64,000 bases of DNA, from assembly GCF_016907495.1 (NCBI RefSeq), contig NZ_JAFBCC010000001.1, forward strand, positions 2,108,001 through 2,172,000, written 5' to 3'. The notes beneath the pieces were generated by a model. It did not search any database. It was not told the DNA's origin and saw only the letters and a list, made by a program, of their open reading frames with translations. Made by a program: the position numbers and the translations under genes. Shown piece by piece: positions 37,058-44,665 of this stretch; the stretch's first letter is position 1; every line of letters starts with the position of its first letter. Origin of the DNA: Arthrobacter tumbae (GTDB taxonomy: Bacteria > Actinomycetota > Actinomycetes > Actinomycetales > Micrococcaceae).

Positions 37058-37070
37058 GATCCTTCACCGG
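37058..37070 (+). repeat. GATCCTTCACCGG motif copy
   Basis: GATCCTTCACCGGACACTTA shares an extended block with the 36065 copy, including ACxCTxAG and a later CGGGCA. It lies between convergent genes. Confidence 0.65.
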
Positions 37071-37101
37071 ACACTTAGCTCGCGGGCAAACTCCTCATCT
37101 G

Positions 37102-37317
37102 TTAGGGCTCTCCGCGGTACTTCCGTTCATTGCTAAAGAAGAACAGCGCGAACCCCGCTAGAGCAATAAGCGCGAAGATGAGGATTCCCCAAGTCTCCCC
37201 GGTCACACCGAAGTAGATACCGAACGCAACCAAAACTATCGATCCGCTACCCCGGATGAGGCTAAGAAGCCTGCTTCTTTCGCGGTAGGTCCAGACTTGA
37301 CCTTTTTTGGGAAGCAT
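37102..37317 (-). CDS. Small two-helix membrane protein, paralog of 38478 gene
   Basis: 71 residues. The N-terminus PKKGQVWTYRERSRLLSLI is followed by two hydrophobic helices (SIVLVAFGIYFGV, WGILIFALIALAGFALFFF) and the basic tail SNERKYRGEP. The gene at 38478 has the same length and the same two ends, so the two are paralogs. Function unknown. It sits alone between motif copies at 37058 and 37458. Confidence 0.7.
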   Translation of the reverse strand: MLPKKGQVWTYRERSRLLSLIRGSGSIVLVAFGIYFGVTGETWGILIFALIALAGFALFFFSNERKYRGEP

Positions 37318-37457
37318 TCGTCCTCCATTGGTCGACGGAGACGCAGGGACATCAACGCTCCGACTTTCTTCGATCCTAAGTGAACCAGCAGGACAGGCTG
37401 CTTAGCTGGGGAACAATCTTCGATGCCGTCTGACCAACAGGAGCGGAGGTCTACCTC

Positions 37458-37469
37458 GATCCCTCACTG
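37458..37469 (+). repeat. GATCCCTCACTG motif copy
   Basis: GATCCCTCACTGTGCCCTGA, directly before the stop codon (37478) of a tiny minus-strand gene. Confidence 0.6.
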
Positions 37470-37477
37470 TGCCCTGA

Positions 37478-37642
37478 TTACTTTGCTGTGTTCTCCGAAC
37501 GAACCGTGAGCTGGTCGCGTTTCGTTTGAGCCTGCTGTATCCCGTCACGCACCGCGGCTCGCACAACCCCATACAGCACGTAGAAGAAAATGCCTCCAAC
37601 GACGAGGCCTAGGACAATTGTATTGAGCGCTTCAGCATCCAC
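37478..37642 (-). CDS. Tiny single-helix membrane protein, 54 residues
   Basis: The GTG start has AAGG seven bases upstream. The protein starts MDAEALNTI, has one hydrophobic helix (VLGLVVGGIFFYVLYGVV) and a charged tail DGIQQAQTKRDQLT. This topology suggests a small membrane protein with a cytoplasmic helical tail. It is bracketed exactly by motif copies at 37458 and 37682. No family known to me. Confidence 0.55.
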   Translation of the reverse strand: MDAEALNTIVLGLVVGGIFFYVLYGVVRAAVRDGIQQAQTKRDQLTVRSENTAK

Positions 37643-37681
37643 AGGCCGACCTTATCCCGCATCTAAGCCGTGCTCCACCGC

Positions 37682-37693
37682 GATCCCTCACTG
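37682..37693 (+). repeat. GATCCCTCACTG motif copy
   Basis: GATCCCTCACTGCGCCTTCC in the divergent gap between the genes at 37478 (-) and 37729 (+). Confidence 0.6.
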
Positions 37694-37728
37694 CGCCTTC
37701 CGGTCTTAGCGCGTACTAGGGTGGCTGG

Positions 37729-38100
37729 ATGACCGTCATTACCCGTGCCCCGACTGATTTAGTAGTAGCAATGAGCGATGGCATCCACATCCGCTTTGCA
37801 GGGGTCCTGCTGAAGTCCGTCCCGCCCTACGTTGGTGACCGCGCCGGAAAGCCTGGCATCCATCCACCGACGATGCCCGGAGTCACTGTCCACGAGCAGC
37901 TAACGACAAAGGTCACTGATGATCTGGGTACTGAGTACGCACGAACTGGTGGTCAGGTCGCGGGGGACGGTACGGAGTGGGACGCAACCTGGGTATTCAC
38001 GCCGGCACCGCCTTCTGAGGCTCGTAGGCTTCGATTCGAGTTCAGCGTCGACGGGGTACCAACTGGTAAGTCTTGCGAGCTGGACCTTCAAACCAATTGA
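37729..38100 (+). CDS. Hypothetical cytoplasmic beta-rich protein
   Basis: 123 residues. Beta-strand-rich, with no signal or helix: IHIRFAGVLLKSVPPYVG, VTVHEQLTTKVTDDLGTEYA, WDATWVFTPAPPSEARRLRF, VDGVPTGKSCELDLQ. It is similar in style to uncharacterised actinobacterial proteins with a WDAxWxFTPxPP strand. Function unknown. Confidence 0.6.
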   Translation: MTVITRAPTDLVVAMSDGIHIRFAGVLLKSVPPYVGDRAGKPGIHPPTMPGVTVHEQLTTKVTDDLGTEYARTGGQVAGDGTEWDATWVFTPAPPSEARRLRFEFSVDGVPTGKSCELDLQTN

Positions 38101-38158
38101 CAGCGCCTTAGACCAGGGGCCCTTTGTTCTCATCCCTAGGGAACTAAACCCTTTATAG

Positions 38159-38356
38159 TTATCCAAGATTGGCAGGGTGTTTCCTCAGATAGTGAACACC
38201 GACGGTTGCTGCGCTGAGTCCCATGAGGATGAACAAGACACCGAACAGTAGATCGTTTCTCGCGAACGCCAGGGCACCGATCACTACGAAAACTACGGCT
38301 ATTACGAAGAAAGCCGCTGCGAAGATACCTCTATTACCGGGGCCGGGTACGACCAT
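38159..38356 (-). CDS. Small two-helix membrane protein
   Basis: 65 residues from ATG 38356, which has a strong ribosome site (GGAGGAGG, four bases before the ATG). The frame is open further upstream but the site decides the start. Two helices (GIFAAAFFVIAVVFVVIGAL, LFGVLFILMGLSAATVGVHY) and a short basic tail. No recognised family. Confidence 0.65.
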   Translation of the reverse strand: MVVPGPGNRGIFAAAFFVIAVVFVVIGALAFARNDLLFGVLFILMGLSAATVGVHYLRKHPANLG

Positions 38357-38477
38357 TTTGCCTCCTCCAACTTCCCAACCTTGCTCAAAAGAGCCTTCTG
38401 TACAGTGCGCATCCCAAGCGTCCAGCGGGTCCCAGTCCGTATATTCACTCGATCGTGTGCCGGAGGGAAATCCGCTC

Positions 38478-38693
38478 CTACGGCTCGCCGCGGTGTTTGC
38501 GTTCTGAGCTGAAGAAGAACAGCCCAAGGAACCCAACCATCAGTAGCGCGATGATGAGTAGTAACCATTGGGATTCAGCGAATGCGAAGTAGAGGCCTGC
38601 GGCGAGGAAAAACACGATCGGGATGACCCAGATCAGGCTGATAAACCTGCCCCGTTCGCGGTATGTCCAGACCTGCCCTCGTTTCGGAAACAT
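38478..38693 (-). CDS. Small two-helix membrane protein, paralog of 37102 gene
   Basis: 71 residues. PKRGQVWTYRERGRFISLIW at the N-terminus, two helices, and the tail SSERKHRGEP; all three parts match the gene at 37102. The pair is separated by about 1.1 kb with three other small genes between. Helix cores differ while the ends are conserved, so the ends are probably the functional parts. Confidence 0.7.
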   Translation of the reverse strand: MFPKRGQVWTYRERGRFISLIWVIPIVFFLAAGLYFAFAESQWLLLIIALLMVGFLGLFFFSSERKHRGEP

Positions 38694-38818
38694 GACACGC
38701 CGTTCTGTAGCAATCCGCCAGATGACTAGAGGGACGTGAATGACATGGAAATCCTCATATTCCTCACGTAGGCCCTATCCGGGTGATTCTCCTGTGAAAA
38801 TAGGCATGAAGACAATAG

Positions 38819-38832
38819 GAATCCTTCAACGG
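38819..38832 (+). repeat. GAATCCTTCAACGG motif copy
   Basis: GAATCCTTCAACGGACGCTC, upstream of the 38478 gene start. The 38694-39002 stretch holds no convincing gene. Confidence 0.55.
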
Positions 38833-39002
38833 ACGCTCTCAGGCAGGTCGACATCACATCGAGCGGTTATCGCGACGACGTTCCGATACAAGTAGACCGA
38901 TGGAAGTGTCTCGCGGAATGCTCTTGATGTGGAGCAGCTTCAGGTGCAGGACCGCAGTTCGAGACTGTGTGACTAGCCCCGAAGTCCACCTCGCAATGTG
39001 CA

Positions 39003-39308
39003 TTAGTGTGTCGGGGTCCGGGGTGATGTGGCTGCTTGAGTCGATGGGTCATCAGCATTGCTACGTCCGTTGTCGAGTACGCGTTGCGCTAATTTGCGGG
39101 CTGCATCGAATTGATCTCCTGAAAGTTGTCCGGTCGGTGACTGCTGGACAGTCGGTGTCGCTTCCGTTTCGTGAGTGGTGTGCATTCTGGAGCGGCCCTT
39201 AGCGATTGCTCCGCGCGCCAAAGATACGAGCAGGGCAGTAAGCGGCAGGGCTATTAGCACTATGACACCGAGCCATGGATCCGTTGATACTTCCCTTATT
39301 GTGCTCAT
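39003..39308 (-). CDS. Small membrane-anchored protein, third gene of the sigma-factor operon
   Basis: 101 residues. One hydrophobic helix near the N-terminus (WLGVIVLIALPLTALLVSLA) is followed by a hydrophilic, low-complexity tail with TPTVQQSPTGQLSGDQFDAA. Its start overlaps the stop of the CU044_5270-type gene by four bases, so it is translated with it. Function unknown. Confidence 0.65.
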   Translation of the reverse strand: MSTIREVSTDPWLGVIVLIALPLTALLVSLARGAIAKGRSRMHTTHETEATPTVQQSPTGQLSGDQFDAARKLAQRVLDNGRSNADDPSTQAATSPRTPTH

Positions 39309-40267
39309 GGTTCAGGTACAGCTGCGGCATCGACGGTTTCATATTCGATGGCGGTGTGCCCGAGGATCTCATTGGCGCCGAACCCGAATGCGGCGTATGT
39401 CATCAGAGTTCGTTCGCCGATGATCAGGCCGGAGTCGGGATCGATGATGATTTCATCTCGTTCTCCGGCGCGGAGCGGCTCCGTGCGTCCAATTGCGATC
39501 CCTGTTTTGCCGTTGAGGTTGGCTTGGTTTTCCGATGCTGCGACTCCGGGGATTAGGGCCAGCGCTTCGTAGAGCCCTGCTCGTAGGTCGGCAGGGACGA
39601 GACCGGTCCGCAACAGGTCGGTGATGCGAACGAAGTTGTTCTCATCGCGTGATGCGGACCCACCCTGATAGGTGGAGTTGAAGTAGTCGTACAGTGCTTG
39701 TCCGTCACGAGGAAGGTTGGCAATGTCGTCCGCGGTGAATGGTACGGTCCAGGGCAATTCGTAGAATTCGCCGTCGTGGGCGCTGATCGTTTCCTCGTGT
39801 GCTGGTATGGGCCCCATCGCCCCCCATTCCCGATCGAGTACCCATTCTTTGGTCGGGTCCCCGGGAACGTAGACGTCGATTCTCTGCTCTGTCATCTCAC
39901 GCCACTCCTGGCCGTCCTCGTTGACGCCGCCGCCCATCCAGTTCCCGTCTGTGCTGATGAGAAGGTACTCACCGGGCGCTGGTTGGAGATCATGGAAGGA
40001 CGAGATTCGCTCTGCCACCGTGTTCAGGATTCCTGCAGCGTGGGCTGTCTGGACGGTCACGCTTGTTTGGCCGATGCCGAGGAGGCCCAGGCACGTCGCG
40101 GCTGCTATCAGGACTATGCGTCCGGTCCGCTTCTTTCGTTGTGGCCGAATCGCTACAGCCGCAGTTGATGAAGCAGCTACGGATGCTGTGGCTGTTCCCG
40201 AGGGCAGGTTGACCAACTGCCGGCGTAACGCTTCACTTCGATCGGTTTGAAACGTCGGGGAGTTCAT
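39305..40267 (-). CDS. CU044_5270 family protein, sigma-factor partner
   Basis: 320 residues. A cytoplasmic basic N-terminus is followed by one membrane helix (GRIVLIAAATCLGLLGIGQT) and a large exported domain: QPAPGEYLLISTDGNWMGGG, TDLLRTGLVPADLRAGLYEA, and IDPDSGLIIGERTLM. This is the pattern of CU044_5270-type proteins, which normally follow an ECF sigma gene and may modulate it across the membrane. The start overlaps the sigma gene stop (ATGA). Confidence 0.8.
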   Translation of the reverse strand: MNSPTFQTDRSEALRRQLVNLPSGTATASVAASSTAAVAIRPQRKKRTGRIVLIAAATCLGLLGIGQTSVTVQTAHAAGILNTVAERISSFHDLQPAPGEYLLISTDGNWMGGGVNEDGQEWREMTEQRIDVYVPGDPTKEWVLDREWGAMGPIPAHEETISAHDGEFYELPWTVPFTADDIANLPRDGQALYDYFNSTYQGGSASRDENNFVRITDLLRTGLVPADLRAGLYEALALIPGVAASENQANLNGKTGIAIGRTEPLRAGERDEIIIDPDSGLIIGERTLMTYAAFGFGANEILGHTAIEYETVDAAAVPEP

Positions 40268-40875
40268 GATGTTTTCCTTCCGTGCACCGGCCGGCCAACC
40301 GGCTCCCTCGTGCTGGAGACTTCTTCGTAGAGGTTGCCGAGCTGGCTCTTCGCCCGGTGAAGGCGGGACTTTACAGTTCCTTCAGCGATACCTAGCGCGG
40401 TACTGGCATCTCGAGTGCTGAGCCCCTCGATCACACACAATGTGAGAACGTCACGCGCCAAGGGTTTGAGCTGCGCAAAAGCTTTCCTCAGGATCATTGT
40501 TTGCCGTTCGCGCTCGTCAACATCGGTCACCTCGTCAGCGATGTCCGGCTGGGAGAGTGGAGCCGGGAGCTGTCCGAGGAACTGCTTATGGCGGCGTTGG
40601 TGTCGGCCGTGATTGCGGATCGTGTTATTGGTCGTCACCAGCAACCAGGCGATGATCGATGAGTTGACCATGCGAACATACTCACGCCGCCGCCAGGCCT
40701 CGTAGAAAACGATGGCGGTGATGTCCTCGGCTGTATGAGCGGATGTCACCACACGTAAAGCGTGATGAAAGACCCGGTCCCGGTGGCGATCGAAAAGGAC
40801 GCCGAAGGAGTCACCGTCACCGTTGACCACTTTCCGCCACAATGTCTCATCCGAGACTGCAGGTTCCCCACTCAT
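40264..40875 (-). CDS. ECF-type RNA polymerase sigma factor
   Basis: 203 residues from ATG 40875; GTG 40893 is an alternative. Region 2 is seen in FGVLFDRHRDRVFHHALRVV and AEDITAIVFYEAWRRR, and region 4 in LKPLARDVLTLCVIEGLSTR followed by ALGIAEGTVKSRLHRAKSQL. It leads a three-gene coupled operon with a CU044_5270 protein and a small membrane protein, a typical signalling unit of actinobacteria. The signal is unknown. Confidence 0.92.
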   Translation of the reverse strand: MSGEPAVSDETLWRKVVNGDGDSFGVLFDRHRDRVFHHALRVVTSAHTAEDITAIVFYEAWRRREYVRMVNSSIIAWLLVTTNNTIRNHGRHQRRHKQFLGQLPAPLSQPDIADEVTDVDERERQTMILRKAFAQLKPLARDVLTLCVIEGLSTRDASTALGIAEGTVKSRLHRAKSQLGNLYEEVSSTREPVGRPVHGRKTS

Positions 40876-40950
40876 ACCCCATAGTGTCCGCACGAGGAGA
40901 ATGGTTCCATCTTTTGGGCAGCGTTTAGCGTCAAGACGTAAGTGCGTGCG

Positions 40951-40962
40951 GATCCCTCACCG
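40951..40962 (+). repeat. GATCCCTCACCG motif copy
   Basis: Exact consensus, directly abutting the stop codon (CTA at 40963) of the minus-strand gene that follows. Confidence 0.65.
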
Positions 40963-41196
40963 CTATGCCTTGTTTCGGTTTTGCCGCTCTCGTCTCAGCC
41001 TCAACGCGAAAGCGACAAGCGCTACAACCAGCACGACAAGCATTATGAATCCCCAGACCACATCGCCGGAGGTGAACGAGGTGATGGTGACAATCCCGAG
41101 GAGAACCGCTCCGAAAATGCTCGCGAACACTCCGGCCCTGCTGGTTTGGGACCAGTGCAGGTTTGTCTCCCTTCGGCCGAAGTCGTCATTCGCCAT
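40963..41196 (-). CDS. Small two-helix membrane protein
   Basis: 77 residues: hydrophilic N-terminus MANDDFGRRETNLHWSQ, helices AGVFASIFGAVLLGIVTIT and VVWGFIMLVVLVVALVAFAL, and a basic tail RLRRERQNRNKA. Sole gene between motif copies at 40951 and 41262. Function unknown. Confidence 0.65.
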   Translation of the reverse strand: MANDDFGRRETNLHWSQTSRAGVFASIFGAVLLGIVTITSFTSGDVVWGFIMLVVLVVALVAFALRLRRERQNRNKA

Positions 41197-41261
41197 TAGT
41201 TGGATTCCCCTCGTGCGCTGAACTCACCCATACTCATTTCGAAACACATCGTCCGACTCAT

Positions 41262-41273
41262 GATCCCTCACCG
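41262..41273 (+). repeat. GATCCCTCACCG motif copy
   Basis: Exact consensus followed by CACCGTC, in the divergent gap between the genes at 40963 (-) and 41384 (+). Confidence 0.65.
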
Positions 41274-41383
41274 CACCGTCACCTCGATCTGTTCGGCACT
41301 ACAGCGACCCACTATCAATCGCTCGATCGCACGGCTTCAGCTCCCTGGTGCTTCCGGCATAGGGTGGCAGCTACGCTTCACGA

Positions 41384-41587
41384 ATGGTAGATCAATCACG
41401 GCGTACTGAACCTTTTGTCCTGTATGGGGTGCTAATCCTAGTTGGGGTGGTCCTTATAGCTACTGGTGTCTTCACACGCGATTCAATTGGCCTCTTCGCG
41501 GGCTGGCTAGTCATGAGCGTAGGGATCGTCACCATATTTGCCATCCCCATAATTCGGCGTAGGCGCCGCAAGCGTGAGTCACCATAG
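41384..41587 (+). CDS. Small two-helix membrane protein
   Basis: 67 residues: MVDQSRRTEPFVLYGVLILV leads the first helix, the second is GLFAGWLVMSVGIVTIFAI, and the tail is RRRRRKRESP. Sole gene between motif copies at 41262 and 41638. No recognised family. Confidence 0.6.
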   Translation: MVDQSRRTEPFVLYGVLILVGVVLIATGVFTRDSIGLFAGWLVMSVGIVTIFAIPIIRRRRRKRESP

Positions 41588-41637
41588 CGCCAGTCTCAAA
41601 CCCGTATTTGGACTTCGCTTCGGACGTGCCGTCGTCG

Positions 41638-41649
41638 GATCCCTCAGCG
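41638..41649 (+). repeat. GATCCCTCAGCG motif copy
   Basis: One change from the consensus (C to G); 50 bases after the stop at 41587. Just after it, GTCGTCAATCnGTTGTGTC occurs twice in tandem (41694-41732). Confidence 0.6.
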
Positions 41650-41720
41650 TTCGCTTTCGTCCAAACGCTCGAAACCAGTGTTGCGGATCGTGTAGTCGTC
41701 AATCCGTTGTGTCGTAGTCG

Positions 41721-41948
41721 TCAATCTGTTGTGTCTACGTCCGCGTGCGTTTGGCGACGCCGGCGAAGAACTAATCCGACTGCGTTCGCTAACGCAAGGC
41801 CATAGCTGAGGACTACGACTATCACGTTGATGGTTACCCAGACAGGGTTAGAGACTGGGTTGAATAGTGCACTTGTTCCTAAGAGAATTCCGAGCACGAC
41901 GTATGTAATGCGGGGGAAGTCATTCACAAGGAACTTTGGCCTTGGCAT
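41721..41948 (-). CDS. Small two-helix membrane protein
   Basis: 75 residues: MPRPKFLVNDFPRITYVVLG, helices ITYVVLGILLGTSALF and VWVTINVIVVVLSYGLALAN, basic tail VLRRRRQTHADVDTTD. Its 3' end lies in a short tandem duplication. Sole gene between motif copies at 41638 and 41988. Confidence 0.6.
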   Translation of the reverse strand: MPRPKFLVNDFPRITYVVLGILLGTSALFNPVSNPVWVTINVIVVVLSYGLALANAVGLVLRRRRQTHADVDTTD

Positions 41949-41987
41949 ACCCGGAGCTTAGTGCGGCTCGCCCCAGTCCGGTAGGTC

Positions 41988-42000
41988 GATCCTTCATCGG
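41988..42000 (+). repeat. GATCCTTCATCGG motif copy
   Basis: GATCCTTCATCGGACACTGC, with the extended GGACACT also seen at 37058. Divergent gap between 41721 (-) and 42108 (+). Confidence 0.6.
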
Positions 42001-42107
42001 ACACTGCGACATAATGTGACACCCCCCTGGTTTCCCCGCGGACGCGTCGAAAGAAGTTCGGTCGTGTCCTCGTCATGCAACTCGCGGAGCTGTGGAAGGT
42101 TAGAGCC

Positions 42108-42890
42108 GTGAAGATTGTTCAACAAGAAAGTGATTGGAAGCTGAGCTTCCGCCAAACGATCGAGGACGCCGAACTCGAACCGGAGACGCTGTATAACGCA
42201 GCCAATGACCTCCAGCGGATCTCAAGAGCAGAAGCGATCGAGCTGCTCTATCAGCTGGCGATTGACGCAGGCATTACCGACGCTCTGCTGAATTACGGCA
42301 TCTTCCTGTGGGACGAAGGCAAGCTCAAGCAGGCTATTCCTCTTCTTGAGCGAGCCTACGAGGCCGATGACCCGCATGCTGCCCTGACACTCGGACAGAT
42401 CTACTTTGAACTCAACGATGCAAAGACAGCAATCACCTGGTTCGAGCGATCAGGTGATCACCCATACGTGCCGGTGCGCCTGTCCCGCGCGTACCGTTCC
42501 CTCGGAGCCGAGAACACCGCACTGAGAATCCTCCTGGAGGCAAGAGAGAAGAACCCTGCAGCTGCCGTCGAGCTCGTACTGAGTGGAGAGCTGGAGGTTG
42601 ACGAGTCGATTGAACTCCTCGAGCGCCACATGGATGAAGGCGGTGTCGACGTGCTCATCCCGCTGGCGAACCTCTATGGGAGAAAGGGCCGTGCCGCCGA
42701 CGAAATCGAACTGCTCCGTCGAGCCGTCGGCGCCAGCGAACCGAATGCACTGCACAATCTCGGGCTAGCGCTTTGGCAAGCAGGACACCGCCAGGAAGGC
42801 AGAACACTCTTGAAGGAAGCTGCGCAAAGCGGTGACCATCTCGCCGCTCAAGCGTTGCACGGTCTCCGTAGAAAGCGCCGCAAGAGATAG
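42108..42890 (+). CDS. Tetratricopeptide/Sel1-type repeat protein
   Basis: 260 residues from GTG 42108 (GGAAGG upstream; ATG 42075 is an alternative). Repeated helix-turn-helix units of about 34 residues fill the protein: ALLNYGIFLWDEGKLKQAIP, AALTLGQIYFELNDAKTAIT, PVRLSRAYRSLGAENTALRI, VLIPLANLYGRKGRAADEIE, ALHNLGLALWQAGHRQEGRT. Such solenoids bind proteins. It has no membrane helix and a basic end LRRKRRKR. Sole gene between motif copies at 41988 and 42910. Confidence 0.8.
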   Translation: MKIVQQESDWKLSFRQTIEDAELEPETLYNAANDLQRISRAEAIELLYQLAIDAGITDALLNYGIFLWDEGKLKQAIPLLERAYEADDPHAALTLGQIYFELNDAKTAITWFERSGDHPYVPVRLSRAYRSLGAENTALRILLEAREKNPAAAVELVLSGELEVDESIELLERHMDEGGVDVLIPLANLYGRKGRAADEIELLRRAVGASEPNALHNLGLALWQAGHRQEGRTLLKEAAQSGDHLAAQALHGLRRKRRKR

Positions 42891-42909
42891 CCCTCATCCC
42901 ACAACAACG

Positions 42910-42921
42910 GATCCCTCAGCG
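42910..42921 (+). repeat. GATCCCTCAGCG motif copy
   Basis: GATCCCTCAGCGCGCTCTA, 19 bases after the stop of the TPR gene. Confidence 0.6.
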
Positions 42922-43015
42922 CGCTCTATAGACTCAAATCGAAGGCAGGGTTAAAGAAGCCTGGTCGGCACGCTGTCCCTCGCGCGCGGTGCCGATCAGC
43001 GGTAGTGTCCGGGAC

Positions 43016-43213
43016 ATGACGCCCAAAAGGCTAGGCATGATGTTGGCACTGATAGGGCTAGCAATGGTTATTGTCAATCAGCTGATCGCTTGGACGGCGT
43101 CGAGCGACAGCGTGCGAATCATCGCTGCGCTCAGTAGCGTCTGCGGGTTGGTACTAATGATTGCTGGACTGAAACTTAGGAAGCGAGCCGACTGGCAGGG
43201 CGGGCGGCGTTGA
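43016..43213 (+). CDS. Small two-helix membrane protein
   Basis: 65 residues from ATG 43016: MTPKRLGMMLALIGLAMVIV, second helix IIAALSSVCGLVLMIAGLKL, tail RKRADWQGGRR. Weak ribosome site. Sole gene between motif copies at 42910 and 43267. Confidence 0.55.
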   Translation: MTPKRLGMMLALIGLAMVIVNQLIAWTASSDSVRIIAALSSVCGLVLMIAGLKLRKRADWQGGRR

Positions 43214-43266
43214 GTGGAAGAGCGCGATCAGTCTCGCGAACAGTCAGTGTGTAACGGTGCGCACGT

Positions 43267-43278
43267 GATCCCCCAACG
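43267..43278 (+). repeat. Degenerate GATCCCCCAACG motif copy
   Basis: GATCCCCCAACG has two changes from the consensus; it keeps the spacing and strand of the array. Confidence 0.4.
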
Positions 43279-43340
43279 CAACAGTGATGTGGCCGAAGCT
43301 GTGCAACGAGGTCGTGATCTCTTTCGGGTACGGTCGACGC

Positions 43341-43763
43341 ATGGGGAATTATGGGGATAGCCGAACCGAATTTGTGCGGATTCACGAAATCGGTGTCGAA
43401 CCAGCCAGCGCTGCTCCAGATAGCCCTGAGGAAAGAGTTCATTCAACTCAGAATGATCGCGGCCACAATTCGTACTTCATCGGAGCATGGATCCTCGTCG
43501 CACTCTCGACCGGCCTGGGAGCGCTCTGGCTACTAGGACTCGTCCGAGAACAACCCGAGCGTTACGGGAACGTCGTCACAGTCGACGCGGCGACCGGTCT
43601 ACCTTCCTTCGACGGTTCGAATACGGACAGCACCGTACTCGAGAACCTCGCTGAGCTCGCCCCAAACTTATTCCTTATCGGACTCAGTGGCGCCCTCGCA
43701 CTACTGATAGTTCAGGGCGTCACACACCGGCGACGCCGGCAGAGCCAACAAGATGAACGTTAG
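43341..43763 (+). CDS. Hypothetical membrane protein with two helices
   Basis: 140 residues from ATG 43341; the start is uncertain. A hydrophilic N-terminus (RTEFVRIHEIGVEPASAAPD) precedes helices FIGAWILVALSTGLGALWLL and LFLIGLSGALALLIVQGV, linked by a loop with FDGSNTDSTVLENL; basic tail. It overlaps the next gene by 11 bases. Confidence 0.55.
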   Translation: MGNYGDSRTEFVRIHEIGVEPASAAPDSPEERVHSTQNDRGHNSYFIGAWILVALSTGLGALWLLGLVREQPERYGNVVTVDAATGLPSFDGSNTDSTVLENLAELAPNLFLIGLSGALALLIVQGVTHRRRRQSQQDER

Positions 43764-44136
43764 GCGCGTACTTCGCGCTTGCTTGATCGCCCTCGGAGTG
43801 CTCTCAGTGATCTGGGTCGGCGGATTGGCGTGGGGCCTGCTAGATGACGGTAACGTTCCATCCGACTCAGCTTTCCCTCCTGTTCCTCCTCCCAGCACGA
43901 TCGGGTCAATCTCCACAAAGTGCGGCTCGGGCGGTTGTTGGAGAGAGCTGGTCGTAGAGATCGAACCGCCACAATCAGCAGAATCCGTTTCCGCCGAGAT
44001 GGGAGTGACGCCGGAACGATGCGGACCCTTGAATGTATGGACTATGCGAAAGACGTGCGTAGGGAGAGCGGGCGACAAAACCGGAGAGGAGCTAAGAATT
44101 TATCTCCTTTTCGACGAATCGTTATCGAAATACTAG
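43753..44136 (+). CDS. Hypothetical exported or membrane-anchored protein
   Basis: 127 residues. An N-terminal helix (LRACLIALGVLSVIWVGGLA) and a proline-rich linker (FPPVPPPSTIG) precede a small outer domain with four cysteines (STKCGSGGCWRELVVEIEPP, CGPLNVWTMRKTCVG) that may form disulfides. It overlaps the preceding gene, so the two are likely co-translated. No family recognised. Confidence 0.6.
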   Translation: MNVRRVLRACLIALGVLSVIWVGGLAWGLLDDGNVPSDSAFPPVPPPSTIGSISTKCGSGGCWRELVVEIEPPQSAESVSAEMGVTPERCGPLNVWTMRKTCVGRAGDKTGEELRIYLLFDESLSKY

Positions 44137-44266
44137 GTTCTCCGAAGCCTTCTACTTCTCTTGGACGAAGTGGATCGCCTAACGCAACGCCAGCTGGTAG
44201 GCGGGAATATGCCGCCGGACACCCGCTGACAAGGTCCCTGCTCCGAGTGGGTGTCGGTGCATGCCG

Positions 44267-44665
44267 TCACGGATATTGAGGCGGGCCCGTGAAGAACCCG
44301 ATCGTGACTACAGCGACCGTGGCTAAAACGCCCAGACACAGCGCGGCGATGGGCCACCATTTGCGCGTGGAAGGGAGGTTGTAGCGGTACACCCTGGTCA
44401 AGATCGTTGAAAATACCGCGCACATCACGAACACGGCGCTGATCGGAACTGCAGCGATGCCCAGCTCACCCTCATAACACCCATTGCCGACGTCACAGAC
44501 CATCCGGTGTTGGTGCAGACCCAAGTACATGCCAAAAAAGGCGGCCGGTAGGAAACACACCACGATGCCGCTGAGGATGAGCACGGCAGTTACGGTATGA
44601 GCCCGGGCGGAGGGTTGAGCGCTCACCGGCGTGGCTGCGTCAGCGTCCATGTGCTGACCGCTCAC
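44267..44665 (-). CDS. Hypothetical three-helix membrane protein
   Basis: 132 residues with three membrane helices (AVLILSGIVVCFLPAAFFGM, IAAVPISAVFVMCAVFSTIL, WPIAALCLGVLATVAVVTIG) and a Cys pair in the first outer loop (CDVGNGCYEGE). Its start overlaps the stop of the lipoprotein gene at 44662 by four bases, making a two-gene unit. Function unknown. Confidence 0.65.
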   Translation of the reverse strand: MSGQHMDADAATPVSAQPSARAHTVTAVLILSGIVVCFLPAAFFGMYLGLHQHRMVCDVGNGCYEGELGIAAVPISAVFVMCAVFSTILTRVYRYNLPSTRKWWPIAALCLGVLATVAVVTIGFFTGPPQYP

